Shown here: positions 24,701 through 34,816 of the stretch, piece by piece
How the letters are laid out: the number at the start of each line of letters is the position of its first letter
Numbering within the stretch: the stretch's first letter is position 1
NCBI RefSeq assembly: GCF_041260155.1
Contig: NC_091942.1
Coordinates: forward strand, 4,461,501 to 4,525,500
DNA: 64,000 nucleotides
Direction of reading: 5' to 3'
Source: Ptychodera flava
Lineage: Eukaryota > Hemichordata > Enteropneusta > Ptychoderidae
Translations under genes and position numbers: made by a program
The notes under the pieces: model-generated
What the model saw: only the letters and a program-made list of their open reading frames with translations
The model's database searches: none
What the model was told of the DNA's origin: nothing

Positions 24701-27621
24701 CCTACATTGTTGTACATTTTTGCTTGCCTGACTTGTTGAAATTGGACTTTCAAAGAAATTTCAATACGTTCTTTGAAATGAAATATACGATCTCAGAGAT
24801 ACAGCCTCTACAGTATCACTCCTTGCAAAATGTATCAATCATTTCGTATCAATATCTGCACTTCAAGGTTATCTATTGGTTGCCATTCTATTGGCAGTGG
24901 AACTGGAATTACTATCACCAATCCAAAGAACATTTGAAGGACAATCTCACCTTGACATCCTCCTTGGGAAGTTCAATTCTTTCTACTTTCTTTTTTGCCA
25001 CAGCACTCCATGCAGCTAGGTTCCGTCTCTGTCAAAAATAAAGAAAAACCAAACCAAAAGATTGAATGATAGTAACAAAGAGGGAGTACCTGATATGAAC
25101 AAAGTGTTGAATGAAGTGTTTTAGTGTGATTTAGTGTTTGTAATAATTCTACTGGGATAGAACACAGAATGGTCCTACAGCAATGATACATTATAATAAG
25201 AAATTTTCCAATACTAAAGACAACTTTTGGCCAGTGTTTTGATTACTATCTAATAATGTGGACCACTTTTTCCAAACTTGGAGGAAATTTTTGAATTGTC
25301 AATCATTCCATCGGACAAAGTTTGGATTGTAACATCTGAAGCTTGCAGTACGTTAATAAGAATAATATTTGTGTAGCCCATTAGGGGTCATAAATCATAA
25401 ATCACAAAATGCTTACACACTAGAAACGTGACTCCTTATTTTCTGTGTCAGACTCCCCTAACCCCCCTCCCCCAAAAAAACAAAACAACATGAACCTCTT
25501 CATGCAAAATTGGTTTTGGGAAAACTGCATTGTTATAATTATGTCAAGAATACCAACCTGTCTTTAATGCATTTACAAATTTTACAAAAGAATATACATG
25601 AATTGTACAAATACTTTTTCAAGGTTCCCAGTAGTATAAACTCATCTATCAGAGTTCAGATAAAGTATGTACTGGGCTAAGATTTTTGCTCATGCGACTT
25701 ATGGCGTGAACACACAAATACTAATGACGATGACAGAGACAGATCTACAGATCTCATCATGTACACATAGAATGGCAATCTGCAAGTCTAAAGTATCCCT
25801 AGGCTGGTCACTTTCAAAGGGCATAAATTCCATGTATCTACTATCTGGCCCACAGTCACTTGTGGTCTATTCAGCTCTGGGACTATTCGCCCCATAGACG
25901 TGTGTACATAAGCGAGAAAAAAGCCAAGTCTGGAAACCAAATGGCTATTTCCTATAGGGATTATGCCACCATGTCATCTTCGACATTCGATTTTACTGTG
26001 AAAAGTAGCAAGTTCGTCTATCATGTAACTGTTGATCGTTCCCTAGCATTCTCAAAATTCATACCTGGTACTTAATTTGCTTCAAAAACGCTCGTTTCGT
26101 GTGAATTTCGGCCAAAACATAATTGTGAGCAACACTCGGTCACCTCACAGTGAACGTTGGACACCTCCACTTTACTGATGTTAGCGCCGCGTACCCATGA
26201 GGGGTGACTGGAAGGTTGTTCACGCCTTATGTTTTGGCGAGGTGTCTTCTGACCTCGGCCGAAAATCACACAAATATTCATACCTGATACTTTATCTGCT
26301 TACAAAATGCTCATTTTCATTTGATTTTCGGCCGAGTTCGAGAGACACCTCGCCAAAACATAAGCGTGAGCAACATTCCAGTCACCCCTAATGGGTAGGC
26401 GGCGCCAACATCAGTAAAGTGGAGGTGCCCAAGAGGTGACCGGAATGTTGCTCACGCTTATGTTTTGGCGAGGTGTCTCTCGAACTCGGCCGAAAAACAA
26501 ATGAAAATGGGCATTTTGTAAGCAGATAAAGTATCAGGTATGAATATTTGTGTGATTTTCGGCCGAGGTCAGAAGACACCTCGCCAAAACATAAGGCGTG
26601 AACAACCTTCCAGTCACCCCTCATGGGTACGCGGCGCTAACGTCAGTAAAGTGGAGGTGTCCAACGTTCACTGTGAGGTGACCGAGTGTTGCTCACAATT
26701 ATGTTTTGGCCCAAATTCACACGAAACGAGCGTTTTTGAAGCAAATTAAGTACCAGGCATGAATTTTGAGAATGCTAGGGAACGATCGACGGTTACATGA
26801 TAGACGAACTTGCTATTTTTCACAGTAAAATCGAACATCGAAGATGACATGGGGGCATAATCCCTATACGAAATAGCCATTTGGTTTCCAGACTTGGCTT
26901 TTTTCTCGCTTATGTACACACGTCTATGGGGCGAATAGTCCCAGAGCTGAATACTAGTAGACCACGAGTGACTGTGATCTGGTCATCTAGTGAAAGGTTT
27001 ACCAAAATGAAGCAATGTGTGGCATCATACGTTTACACAGTTCTTGTTATTACGAATGACTGTGGTATATAAACTCTTAAAAATTAGAATTGCGGCATCA
27101 TTCAGTAGTCTTGAGTTAGGCCGGCCTCGCGCGAACGTATTTTTTTTATGATTTTCCTTGAAGCTGACAACTGACATTACGTACACCAGCTGTATACGTG
27201 CCATCAATGGTCAAAACGAGGTCAGTTTTACCACATACCGAAGGTGTTTAAATAACGTAAAATTTGATGGTAGATATGTTACTGCCAGTATAACTAACCG
27301 AAACCTGCGGAGAAGTTGGCATTTAGATTAGAGCAATTTTCTACAGTTATGGAGCACCAAGATGACAGAGGTCAAATCGTTACTAAATGTTAGTTACGAA
27401 CCTGAGCTGAGGGAGGTCTACGTGCATGATAGCTCAATGTATGCCGAACCGGCTTTTATCTCAAACGTGAGTAGTTCGAGTATGTCGGCAAGATGAATGG
27501 TACAATCAAGTTGACAGCACCATAGGGGATGTTTCCTACTGAAAAATGTAACAGGTTTTCGTTAACTCACCGATATATTGGCAAATAAAGGTCTTGCCGT
27601 CGTGACCTTCGCCGGAATCAT
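12730..27621 (-). CDS. UQCRC2: Cytochrome b-c1 complex subunit 2 (complex III core protein 2)
   Basis: Core 2 is a matrix-facing structural subunit of respiratory complex III in the mitochondrial inner membrane, of the M16 (pitrilysin/MPP) fold. Twelve exons join in frame: 27571-27621, 24951-25028, 23816-23965, 23376-23500, 22835-22959, 22268-22423, 17586-17678, 16844-17049, 15901-15981, 14780-14856, 13755-13908, 12730-12816. Together they are 1383 nt, 460 residues plus stop (human 453). All boundaries are GT-AG and every phase matches. The first ~35 residues ([20 protein letters not shown]) are basic with no acid, as in a mitochondrial presequence. Recognisable segments include [77 protein letters not shown] and [13 protein letters not shown]. 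Where active MPP has HxxEH, this protein has HYLRAC, so it should be proteolytically inert, as other core 2 proteins are. Introns 1 and 6 carry large insertions. Confidence 0.97.
14900..15166. repeat. MITE-like element, family B copy 1 (UQCRC2 intron 9)
   Basis: The order of blocks (CTGTCAGGTCAAGTTG, AAAGATTT-like block, CACAGATACTGCAAA, GGCTCAATAC, GCAGATGGGGAAGTGA) matches the copy at 17229-17491. The terminal TTAACCC motif is degraded here. It lies between exons 9 and 10 of UQCRC2 and is non-coding. Confidence 0.65.
17229..17491. repeat. MITE-like element, family B copy 2 (UQCRC2 intron 7)
   Basis: A ~263-bp unit beginning TTAACCCTTTTCCTGTCAAG and ending CAGGGTAAGGGTTA, so its ends are imperfect inverted repeats of AACCCTT type. 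It is related over its length to 14900-15166, and its first ~60 bp resemble the start of a copy at the right end of the window. Confidence 0.7.
18570..19400. repeat. Diverged direct duplication inside the 4.2-kb element
   Basis: Two ~0.4-kb blocks, about 18570-18960 and 18975-19400, share ordered landmarks: TGTGCNCCNNGCACNAAAAG, ATGTNTCAGTNAGTACG, CCGANTGGGNACAGA, CGAAACGCAAA or TTCAAACGCAAA, GACTTATTTT, and TCAATCTTA-type endings. Both copies can be read as short Lys/Arg-rich peptides in one frame, but neither is long. A second internal repeat (GTGAACGTCCTTGAA followed by GACCATTGTTTT) occurs near 19957 and 20529. Confidence 0.6.
21836..22025 (-). CDS. Possible first exon carried by the 4.2-kb element
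   Basis: Starting from an ATG at 22023-22025, about 120 bp inside the right TIR and reading inwards, an open frame encodes [20 protein letters not shown] and then a Lys/Arg-rich tail. It reaches CGC|GTAAGTTG, a good splice donor, at 21835. It is about 63 codons long, in CpG-rich sequence. I do not recognise the protein. It could be the N-terminal exon of the element's own gene, with later exons not identifiable by eye, or a chance ORF. Confidence 0.25.
25850..26975. mobile_element. 1.1-kb foldback palindrome built of nested hairpins
   Basis: The two ~560-bp halves are near-perfect reverse complements around a centre at about 26410, with a central non-palindromic loop of about 48 bp (26387-26434). 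Examples: GGGACTATTCGCCCCATAGA near 25880 is mirrored near 26930, and CAAAAACGCTCGTTTCGTGT near 26083 is mirrored near 26720. Each half also contains a smaller hairpin (arms GCCAAAACATAA...GGTCACC and GGTGACTGG...TTATGTTTTGGC), so three hairpin units of ~150-180 bp occur in a row, each with a loop containing CCTCCACTTTACTGATGTTA in one orientation or the other. Identical ORFs on opposite strands here are a consequence of the symmetry, not genes. It sits in UQCRC2 intron 1 and is CpG-richer than its surroundings. A clear target-site duplication was not found. Confidence 0.9.
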
Positions 27622-27639
27622 GTTGGACGCACGGACATT

Positions 27640-27649
27640 AAAATGGCGG
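27640..27649 (+). promoter_or_regulatory. YY1-like motif in the UQCRC2 5' region
   Basis: AAAATGGCGG lies about 20 bp upstream of the UQCRC2 start codon and matches the YY1 core. YY1 sites are often found at the start sites of nuclear genes for mitochondrial proteins. The motif is on the strand opposite the gene. Function is inferred. Confidence 0.4.
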
Positions 27650-28120
27650 TGGTACCGGCATGCTTTGCGATTACATAGCCCTCTACGTTGAAAGTGACAT
27701 TTTTGTCATTTGCACCTGGGTCACCTCTACACACAAACTACAATAGAACATACACAAACAGCAATAAAACAAAAACTGGACATGGCCACTTAAAAAAATA
27801 CAAGAGTTGGACAGTTTTGTCGTGGGATGGGGATCAAAAACGGAAAAACTGAAGTGCAAATATTGTTTAAAATCTAGCTACTGTAAGCAGATTCCTAAAA
27901 ATTATTCACATAAAGGGTTGACTGATAAAAAAAATGGAAGTATCAAAAAAATCCCGGGAAAAAAAGTATGCATTCAGTGCCAAATCAGAAAATAACAGTT
28001 TGTCAACTCTTCAAACAAGAAAACACACTTGCAAGTATTAAAGCATCCTGCCCTGCCCCTCCAAAGATCTATTGGTGCATCCCAAACAGCGTGTCAAAGG
28101 AATTTTAACACTTCACCTAT

Positions 28121-29590
28121 TACACAGCATATTTTACTCAAAATCACTTTTATGAAAAGATTCATTCAATTTTCAGTAAATTGTTAATCTAATGATAAAT
28201 ATTGTAGGGTTCACCATTCAGCATGACAAGCAATCATAAATTGGGTGAGAAAGAAGTGTACATTCATGTAAATTTATGCAAATCACCTGATTTCCTGGCT
28301 TTAGTTTTCTCAAGTTTTCAACATTTCAAAAAAAACAACATTAACTTTACATTCTAGCTGGGTCAAATTTTGTGAAATTTTCACATTTTATTGCAATAAG
28401 AGTCATTTCAATTTTGCTTATGATTTCAATCACTTTTTTGAATGTCAGTTTTCAACTCCAGCCAAAAAAGAATAAGGACAGATAATGCAAAACAAAAATT
28501 GTCGTTTTATTTTCTACATAAACTCTACTTTCAAATGAAAGTATATTTCATAAGCAGTATCAAGTTTTTGACTTAAGTTTATTTATATGATTAACATCAA
28601 AATTGAGGTTTTCTACCTCAAATATGTACCCCTTTATCATTTGAATAAACTATGCTACCATACTAAACTTTAGATTATCTGCTTTTTGAAAATATGACGG
28701 GGATTTCATGTCATCTTTGATGACAAATTCTGCTTTGAGAAAATGTGTCAATGGTTAAGTGAAACACCACCTTAATGCACAGCATGAAATCACCCTGTTT
28801 TGAAATAATTCTAAATTGATCATAGCACAGGACAACAACTGGCTTAAAGAAAAGACAGCTACACCCAACACAGTGTATTTTACTCAAAAATCACTTTTTA
28901 GCAAATATTCATTCAATTTCAATTAATTTGTTAACCCAAGATTAAAATATTGGTTGGATTCACCTTTTAGCTTGACAAGCAGTCGTAAGTTGTATGATAA
29001 AGAAGTGTTAATTTATGCAAATGTATGTAAATCACCTGATTTCCTGGCTTCAAGTTCTCTTTTCTCCCAATGTCAAGATTTCCGAAGAATTTTACTCCAC
29101 TCTTGCTAAGTGAAAGTTTCTGATATTTTCACATAATGTTCTTTAAATGCTATATAAGAAAAGGTTTATTTTGTTTAGCAACAAAGTATTTACATTTTGA
29201 ATAAGAGTCTTTTAAATTTTGCTAGTCATGTTTTTACTCACTTTTTTGAGTGTCAGTCTTTCAACCCATGCCATTTTAAAATTAGGATAGATAATGCACG
29301 ATAAAATAGTCGTTTTGTTCTATATATACTTTTCTTTCAAGTGAAATATTACATTTCAGAAATTAGTGCCAAGGTTTTGACCTAAATTAATATTTATCAT
29401 TAATATCAAAATTGAGGTTTTTTTACCCAAATACCCCTTCATCCTTTGAGTAAACTATTGCTACCATAATACACTTTAGATTCTCTGCTTTTTGAAAATA
29501 TATTGTATGAGGGGGTTTCCTTGTCATCTTTGATGAGAAACATTGCTTTGAAAACATTGTGTTGCCAACATGCAGCTCCACCTTAACATA
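28121..29590. repeat. Diverged tandem duplication, ~0.7-kb unit
   Basis: Copy 1 (about 28121-28775) and copy 2 (about 28867-29590) share long ordered stretches: ATTTTACTCAAAATCACTTT, CATTCAATTT, GACAAGCA, AAATCACCTGATTTCCTGGC, TTTGAATGTCAGT or TTTGAGTGTCAGT, ATCAAAATTGAGGTTTT, ACTTTAGATT, TCTGCTTTTTGAAAATAT and GTCATCTTTGATGA. Substitutions and indels are frequent, so the duplication is not recent. No frame is open through either copy. Confidence 0.85.
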
Positions 29591-30383
29591 CATAAAAGAA
29601 TATTGTTTTTCAGCATAAGTGTGAGTTCATTCCTTCAAATGAAAACATGACAATATATTTGGTGTAATTAACCTTTGTAAGTTTGTTGTCTGTTGACAAA
29701 TGGGGAATCTGCCCAACAGAAGTGATATGTCAATATAAAAATGAATTTTCATCTTGAGATCCATGAATACATAGTACTTGGGAACTGGGTAAAACAGTCA
29801 ACAAAGATTGCTTCATGCAAAAAGTTTCATATATTAACAGGCATAAATCTGGCCTTTGAACTGCTTTAACTTGAGCGGCAAATATCAGAAAGTATCAATC
29901 AAATATAATACTGAATATCAACTGTTTGCTTGTCAGCCATTTGTTTTTAATATCACATTAAATGTTGATGGTAGAACTGAATTGACATGCAGTTTCCAAC
30001 ATTTAAAACACCTGATAGGGTACAAAATGTCAAATCCACTTGAAGTACAACATTTTATTTTATTTTATCATTACAGAGACTGAGAATATCTGCAGACTAT
30101 TTAACTCATCATGCTATGTGAAAGATAATCCCTGAAGAAAATATTGTGTACTGTCGATCAAATTTCCAGTATCAAAGTGATAAAACAGGAAACATGGCTA
30201 TTTTGAAATAGTTATTCGTTAATCTTTGGCCCATGAATGCCACAAGATTGCGCTTTCTTTGTTTACTGGAATGTTTCTTTGAGAATCTTTTATGGTTACT
30301 TTTGGATATATCACATTTTTTTTCTTTATTCAACATTTTAACAAAGATCTTTCACTTCAGCTAGAATATCACTGCACTGCACG

Positions 30384-30785
30384 TCACGCTAGCCTCTGTG
30401 GCCATGGAAAGTGCGCCCTCAACGTCATCTTCAATTTCTGTTGAGATCCTTTTTTTGGCAGATATGTGACTACTTCAAAAGTCAGGAATATTTGATAGTC
30501 GTAACCTACATACATGTCAGCGTTGACAAAATGATGGACACGTACAAGGTTACTGAACATTTGAATGCCTTGTAGCATATCTGACATCTCTTGATCTTGA
30601 ACTTGACAGATAATAACCCAAGGCAAGTGAACCACTATGCTGAGATTTCGTGTGATATCCAAGGGTATGTTGACACAAACTTTACTGGAAGTGTCACTGA
30701 GTTCAGCTTCATCCTTGTAATGGTGGCAATGCAATGATTGCTTTGTAAATTTTTGATCTATAGATGAATGATGAATTCTTGACAA
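30384..30785 (-). CDS. Unrecognised 133-codon ORF
   Basis: An uninterrupted frame from ATG 30785 to a stop at 30384 encodes a mixed-composition peptide (for example VCVNIPLDITRNLSIVVHL and FVNADMYVGYDYQIFLTFEV), ending KMTLRAHFPWPQRLA. It has no clear signal peptide or membrane segment, and I cannot assign a family. The sequence looks more protein-like than most chance ORFs in this AT-rich region. It could be a last exon, a decayed gene or chance. Confidence 0.25.
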   Translation of the reverse strand: MSRIHHSSIDQKFTKQSLHCHHYKDEAELSDTSSKVCVNIPLDITRNLSIVVHLPWVIICQVQDQEMSDMLQGIQMFSNLVRVHHFVNADMYVGYDYQIFLTFEVVTYLPKKGSQQKLKMTLRAHFPWPQRLA

Positions 30786-31539
30786 ATGACAAAACTCAAA
30801 ACTTTATAATGTACACTGTTTTGGTATATTTCAAAGGGTATTTTGATCACAATTATACAGGTCATTGGTTACACTGGACAAATCACCATGGAATATCAAT
30901 CAATTATTGAACCACATTGCAACAATAAAAGATAGATACTAAACTACCATGGGAACATGACTGGCTTCTTTAATTGGCTTGCATTGGTGAGAAAATCAGA
31001 ATACCAGTAGTAGGATATGGTACATATCGACATACAGAAGGATCAATGCTTCTCTACACAATGATGACATGCTAATACATCCCAAGTACAAACGGCATTT
31101 GATTGCTTTTGTTGTCCACTCTGCAGGTACATATTTGCATATGTCTATGCAAATACATGCATGTACATACAGCACACTCCAATTATAGGGGCTTTAATGG
31201 AAAGCAGATGATAACAATTATTGTACATGTAGTTACAAGTAATTTTGGGAAAAAATTCAATTGTGGACCCAACAACATGGTTCAATGGTGAAATTTTAGT
31301 ATCTCTAGTGCAGTGAGCTACATTGACATCTGTATATGGCAAGATGACATGAAGTACACTGATTCCAAAATGATGAAATCTTAGGTCAAATGGAACACAT
31401 CAAGTCATGGCTACACGTCTATTGATATCATTACCAACATCTTCATCAGGTATATATATTATGGGTAGCACCGGTTGTACAATTCATGACTGCCTCTGTC
31501 TATTAAGTCATTCAAAAACACAGTTCATAAAATCCTGTA

Positions 31540-32705
31540 GGGTAGGATGAAGTGTTGGAAATGATCATTTGTGTGGAAAAAGTCCCTGTACATCTATTGA
31601 TATACCTTGATTTCGGAACTACCAGACTTCTGATAGCTATGATAACAGATCACTGCAGAACTTATCAACTGCGACTGTAAAGGATATCTAACACTTGGTG
31701 GATGTCATCAGGGTTTAGGATCTCTGGTTCACAGTAAGTGAGGCTACCCACAATGCCCCTTGATTTGTTCACTCAGACAGTTTTCTTTTCAATTTTATCA
31801 GTTTCTTAACAATTTTTAGCTTACAATTTAAGTTCAGGATTGTTTTTTTAAACTATGTTCCAAAATTATTATGTTTAAAATTCAAGAGTAAATTGAATGA
31901 GAAGTTGTTTGGAGGTGCTAAAAATTGCACACCTTTCAAGATAAAAGTTATCAGCAACTAAGATGGTCTCATCATAACACCTGTCAGACATGCAAATTTC
32001 CTTTGTTACAAACATTAAAAAAAATCAATACCCTTTCTTTTGCCAACACAGATGAAACTTATTTCCTTAGTTTCCTTGAAAATATAGTGTATGGCTGTCA
32101 AAAATCTATGTTGACAAAATTACAAAATTGCTATTTCCTCAACGGAAAAGGGGTTGATCTTCTCATTATTCAGTGAGAAATCAGAAAATTATGATTATCA
32201 GAACTATGTTGCCAGAATTTTGAATTTTGAAATATTGACAGAGCTGTTCTGTGTACAGAAGAAATTTGCTTCAGTTCAGTGAGTGATCTGCGTGTGTACA
32301 GATCATGGAGAATTGTGGGTAGCCTCAATGTGTGGTCTGGTATAGATGCTTTGCCGAGTGTGTTTTGATGCATAGGTAGCTTGGTCAGTCAAGTTCGCAT
32401 TGGCAGTTGTGTATCTGATAACTCATTCTGGATCAAGATATAGGATTACTTTACAATATTCTCTCAAGATGGATGACTCCATACAGAAATTGGGCAGATA
32501 GCATGAGAATACTGGCAGCAGTAATGTATACTTTCACCTTTCCTGGCAAACAAAGTGGGTTGTTTACAGATTCCCATAAAAACGTCACAAGGGAGAATTT
32601 GATCAACACATGATATGGAGACAGAAATTCAAGAAGCAGATAGAGTTTTGATAGGTTGTCAGTTGAAGAAACAAGAGAGCCATTCTCATGTATCTGGACA
32701 ATCAA
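31540..32705 (-). other. Coding-like patches, possibly a decayed gene
   Basis: On the minus strand, short open stretches read like protein: 32451-32705 (including CLPGKVKVYITAASILMLSA), 32170-32373 (LRLPTILHDLYTRRSLTELK) and a segment near 31665-31755 (SLTYCEPEILNPDDIHQVLD) that runs into a stop. They do not join into one frame, and clear splice sites are lacking. Together with the ORF at 30384-30785 they may mark a degraded or unannotated gene. I do not recognise the product. Confidence 0.2.
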
Positions 32706-34179
32706 AATACAAACTAACTTTGTGGTATGACTTTTTTATATGTAACTTTTATTTCTTACTTTGATTACAGCTCCTTCTGTGTGAGGATTTGACATACTTC
32801 AGAAAAAGTACTTGTTTTAAGGCGAAGATTACCTTTTGTGGGAAAAGACAAGACCTACAATGCCTATAATAAATGGATTTCTATTGTCACCAGGGCATAA
32901 AGAAAAGAGTTCCAGTGCGATACAATACCAAAGAACTGCTTTCTGATCTGATAGGCTATATACATAGATATACAATGAGTCCTGACCTCTGTTTTAGAGA
33001 GGGATGTTTTGTAGGGAACACTTTCCGGCAATTTTTGACAACTGAAAAGATGGCAGATTACTCGCAGGCCTATTTTTACAAAATTTCAGCTCCTTGAGCC
33101 AACTCACAGTGACAACCATGTTAAATTTCAGATAATGGTTATTTTTCTGTAATCTGGTCATCAAATCAAAATGACTAAATTCATGAAACTTTTTAGCATT
33201 TTTTGTTATTTTAACAGCTAAAATATGCAATTCATATGTTGGTAAAAATCTTATGGTTAAACAAAACCATGAACTGAAAGCAAGTCAACTCAGCCAGGTC
33301 ACAGAAGTTCACTCATGATGAGAAGAAAGTTACTGGCTGTTTTGGTGGATGTACAATACCCTTAAACCTGGTATGTGACATCACTGTCATCAAATTCCGA
33401 GTCAATGAAGTGTGGTACACCACTTTTAGGGGAAAAAATTACTGAGTCCCTCCCTATGTGGAAACCCCTATGTTGGTGCTTATGTGCGACAATTGGACAA
33501 GTCTGAGTTTTGTGGTAATTTTCAAGGTCATGAAAAGTGCTGTTCCCTTTTGAAAATTAATCAGGAACTCCAACAATGCTTTGCCTTCTGTCAAGGTTTA
33601 TGGTTTGTTATAGTCACCATTAACTGAGAAGAATATATTTCTGGACAGATACATACCGGGAATGACGTCAGTTGTCTCATTTGTTCTGTTGCTATGTATG
33701 GCTGACTGCTTTGTTCAGGTCACAGGTGACCACGATTTCAACTTCTTTTAAGATGATGAAACCATGATAAACAGGACTTATACTTTTAAACAATACAAAA
33801 ACTAATACAAGACAATGCAGGGACTCTGCCTTTATTCTTGGGATTCCAAATTTCATTCTTATTGTGAAATCTGCCGTATTAAAAAATCAGTTGTTATGAC
33901 TACCCTGCGTTTGACCAATGCCCACAAATGCCCACTTCTATTTTCAGTCACATTTCATTGGATTCAATCAATGTAGCAAATTTCAGGATCAAGTGAAGAT
34001 ACTGTGAAATCTGTGAAAAATCGCAATGCAGATATCAGCCGAGGACTGGCACACTCAAAACAGTGGCAGAGCTCTATCAAGGCATGGAACAGCTGCCATG
34101 AACTTGGCACAATACGGCGGTTTACCAGATTTGCATGAAAGTCAGCTGACTGAAGTGTGCGGATTCAAGAATGATGTAA

Positions 34180-34403
34180 TTAACCCTTTGAGTGCTGTAT
34201 TTTTTCCCACCAATATTTTAGTGCAACATTTTACCAAGTTTTATGAACTTTTCTGTAATTTTTGTAATAATTTTGGACCAAATATACACTATATTTTAAA
34301 ACTCACAGATTTTTATCAAAATTTTAGCAAAAATCTGACAAAAATTGGCCGAATTACATTTTATAACGGTGACAAAAATTGACTTTGGCGCCCAAAGGGT
34401 TCA
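34180..34403. repeat. MITE-like short element, family A copy 2
   Basis: A 224-bp copy of the element at 357-579, starting TTAACCCTTTGAGTGCTG and ending GGCGCCCAAAGGGTTCA, with one base changed in the right-hand TTAA. Internal blocks are collinear with copy 1. It lies a few hundred bases beyond the SRP68 stop codon. Confidence 0.8.
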
Positions 34404-34816
34404 TGTTTTAGTTTGGTTTATATCATGATTTTGGCAAAAGAGTGGTGGATGTCAGTTTTCTGATGTATAAACATCTTAACATCTGCATGTGAAAATGTTC
34501 ATGTGCTTTGTAATAGCAGTGGTGCAAGACATTGTTAGAGCGCCCTCACTGTTTGGAGTGTGCTGGACATAATGACTGAATGTTCATCTGATGGTTCAAT
34601 GAAATGAACAAACCCAGATGTCCTGCTTTGGTTTACTTATAATATTAATAAACAAGCATTATTGTACTGTTTTAATAAATCCTGATACATCTGGCAGTAA
34701 TAATTATTAGCAATTATTTCTGTTTTTACCTACAATTATTTTCTGAGTCAAATGAAAATATTTGGAGTTGAAAAAGACTAGAGGCTTGGTTGTTTAAAGT
34801 ACAGCGAAGTGTATCA

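Larger units (their letters stand above)
27650..34816. other. Intergenic region between UQCRC2 5' end and SRP68 3' end
   Basis: Seven kilobases of AT-rich DNA contain a two-copy ~0.7-kb tandem duplication (28121-29590), an unrecognised 133-codon ORF (30384-30785), coding-like patches at 31540-32705 and a family-A MITE (34180-34403). A weak ATTAAA signal for SRP68 lies at 34671-34676 on the minus strand (TTTAAT on the plus strand). I saw no complete conserved gene. Confidence 0.5.

Noticed and set aside
26072..26749. Identical small ORFs on opposite strands (69-78 codons)
   Set aside because: They are mirror images produced by the foldback palindrome. The peptides show no protein-family features, and the symmetry explains their similarity.
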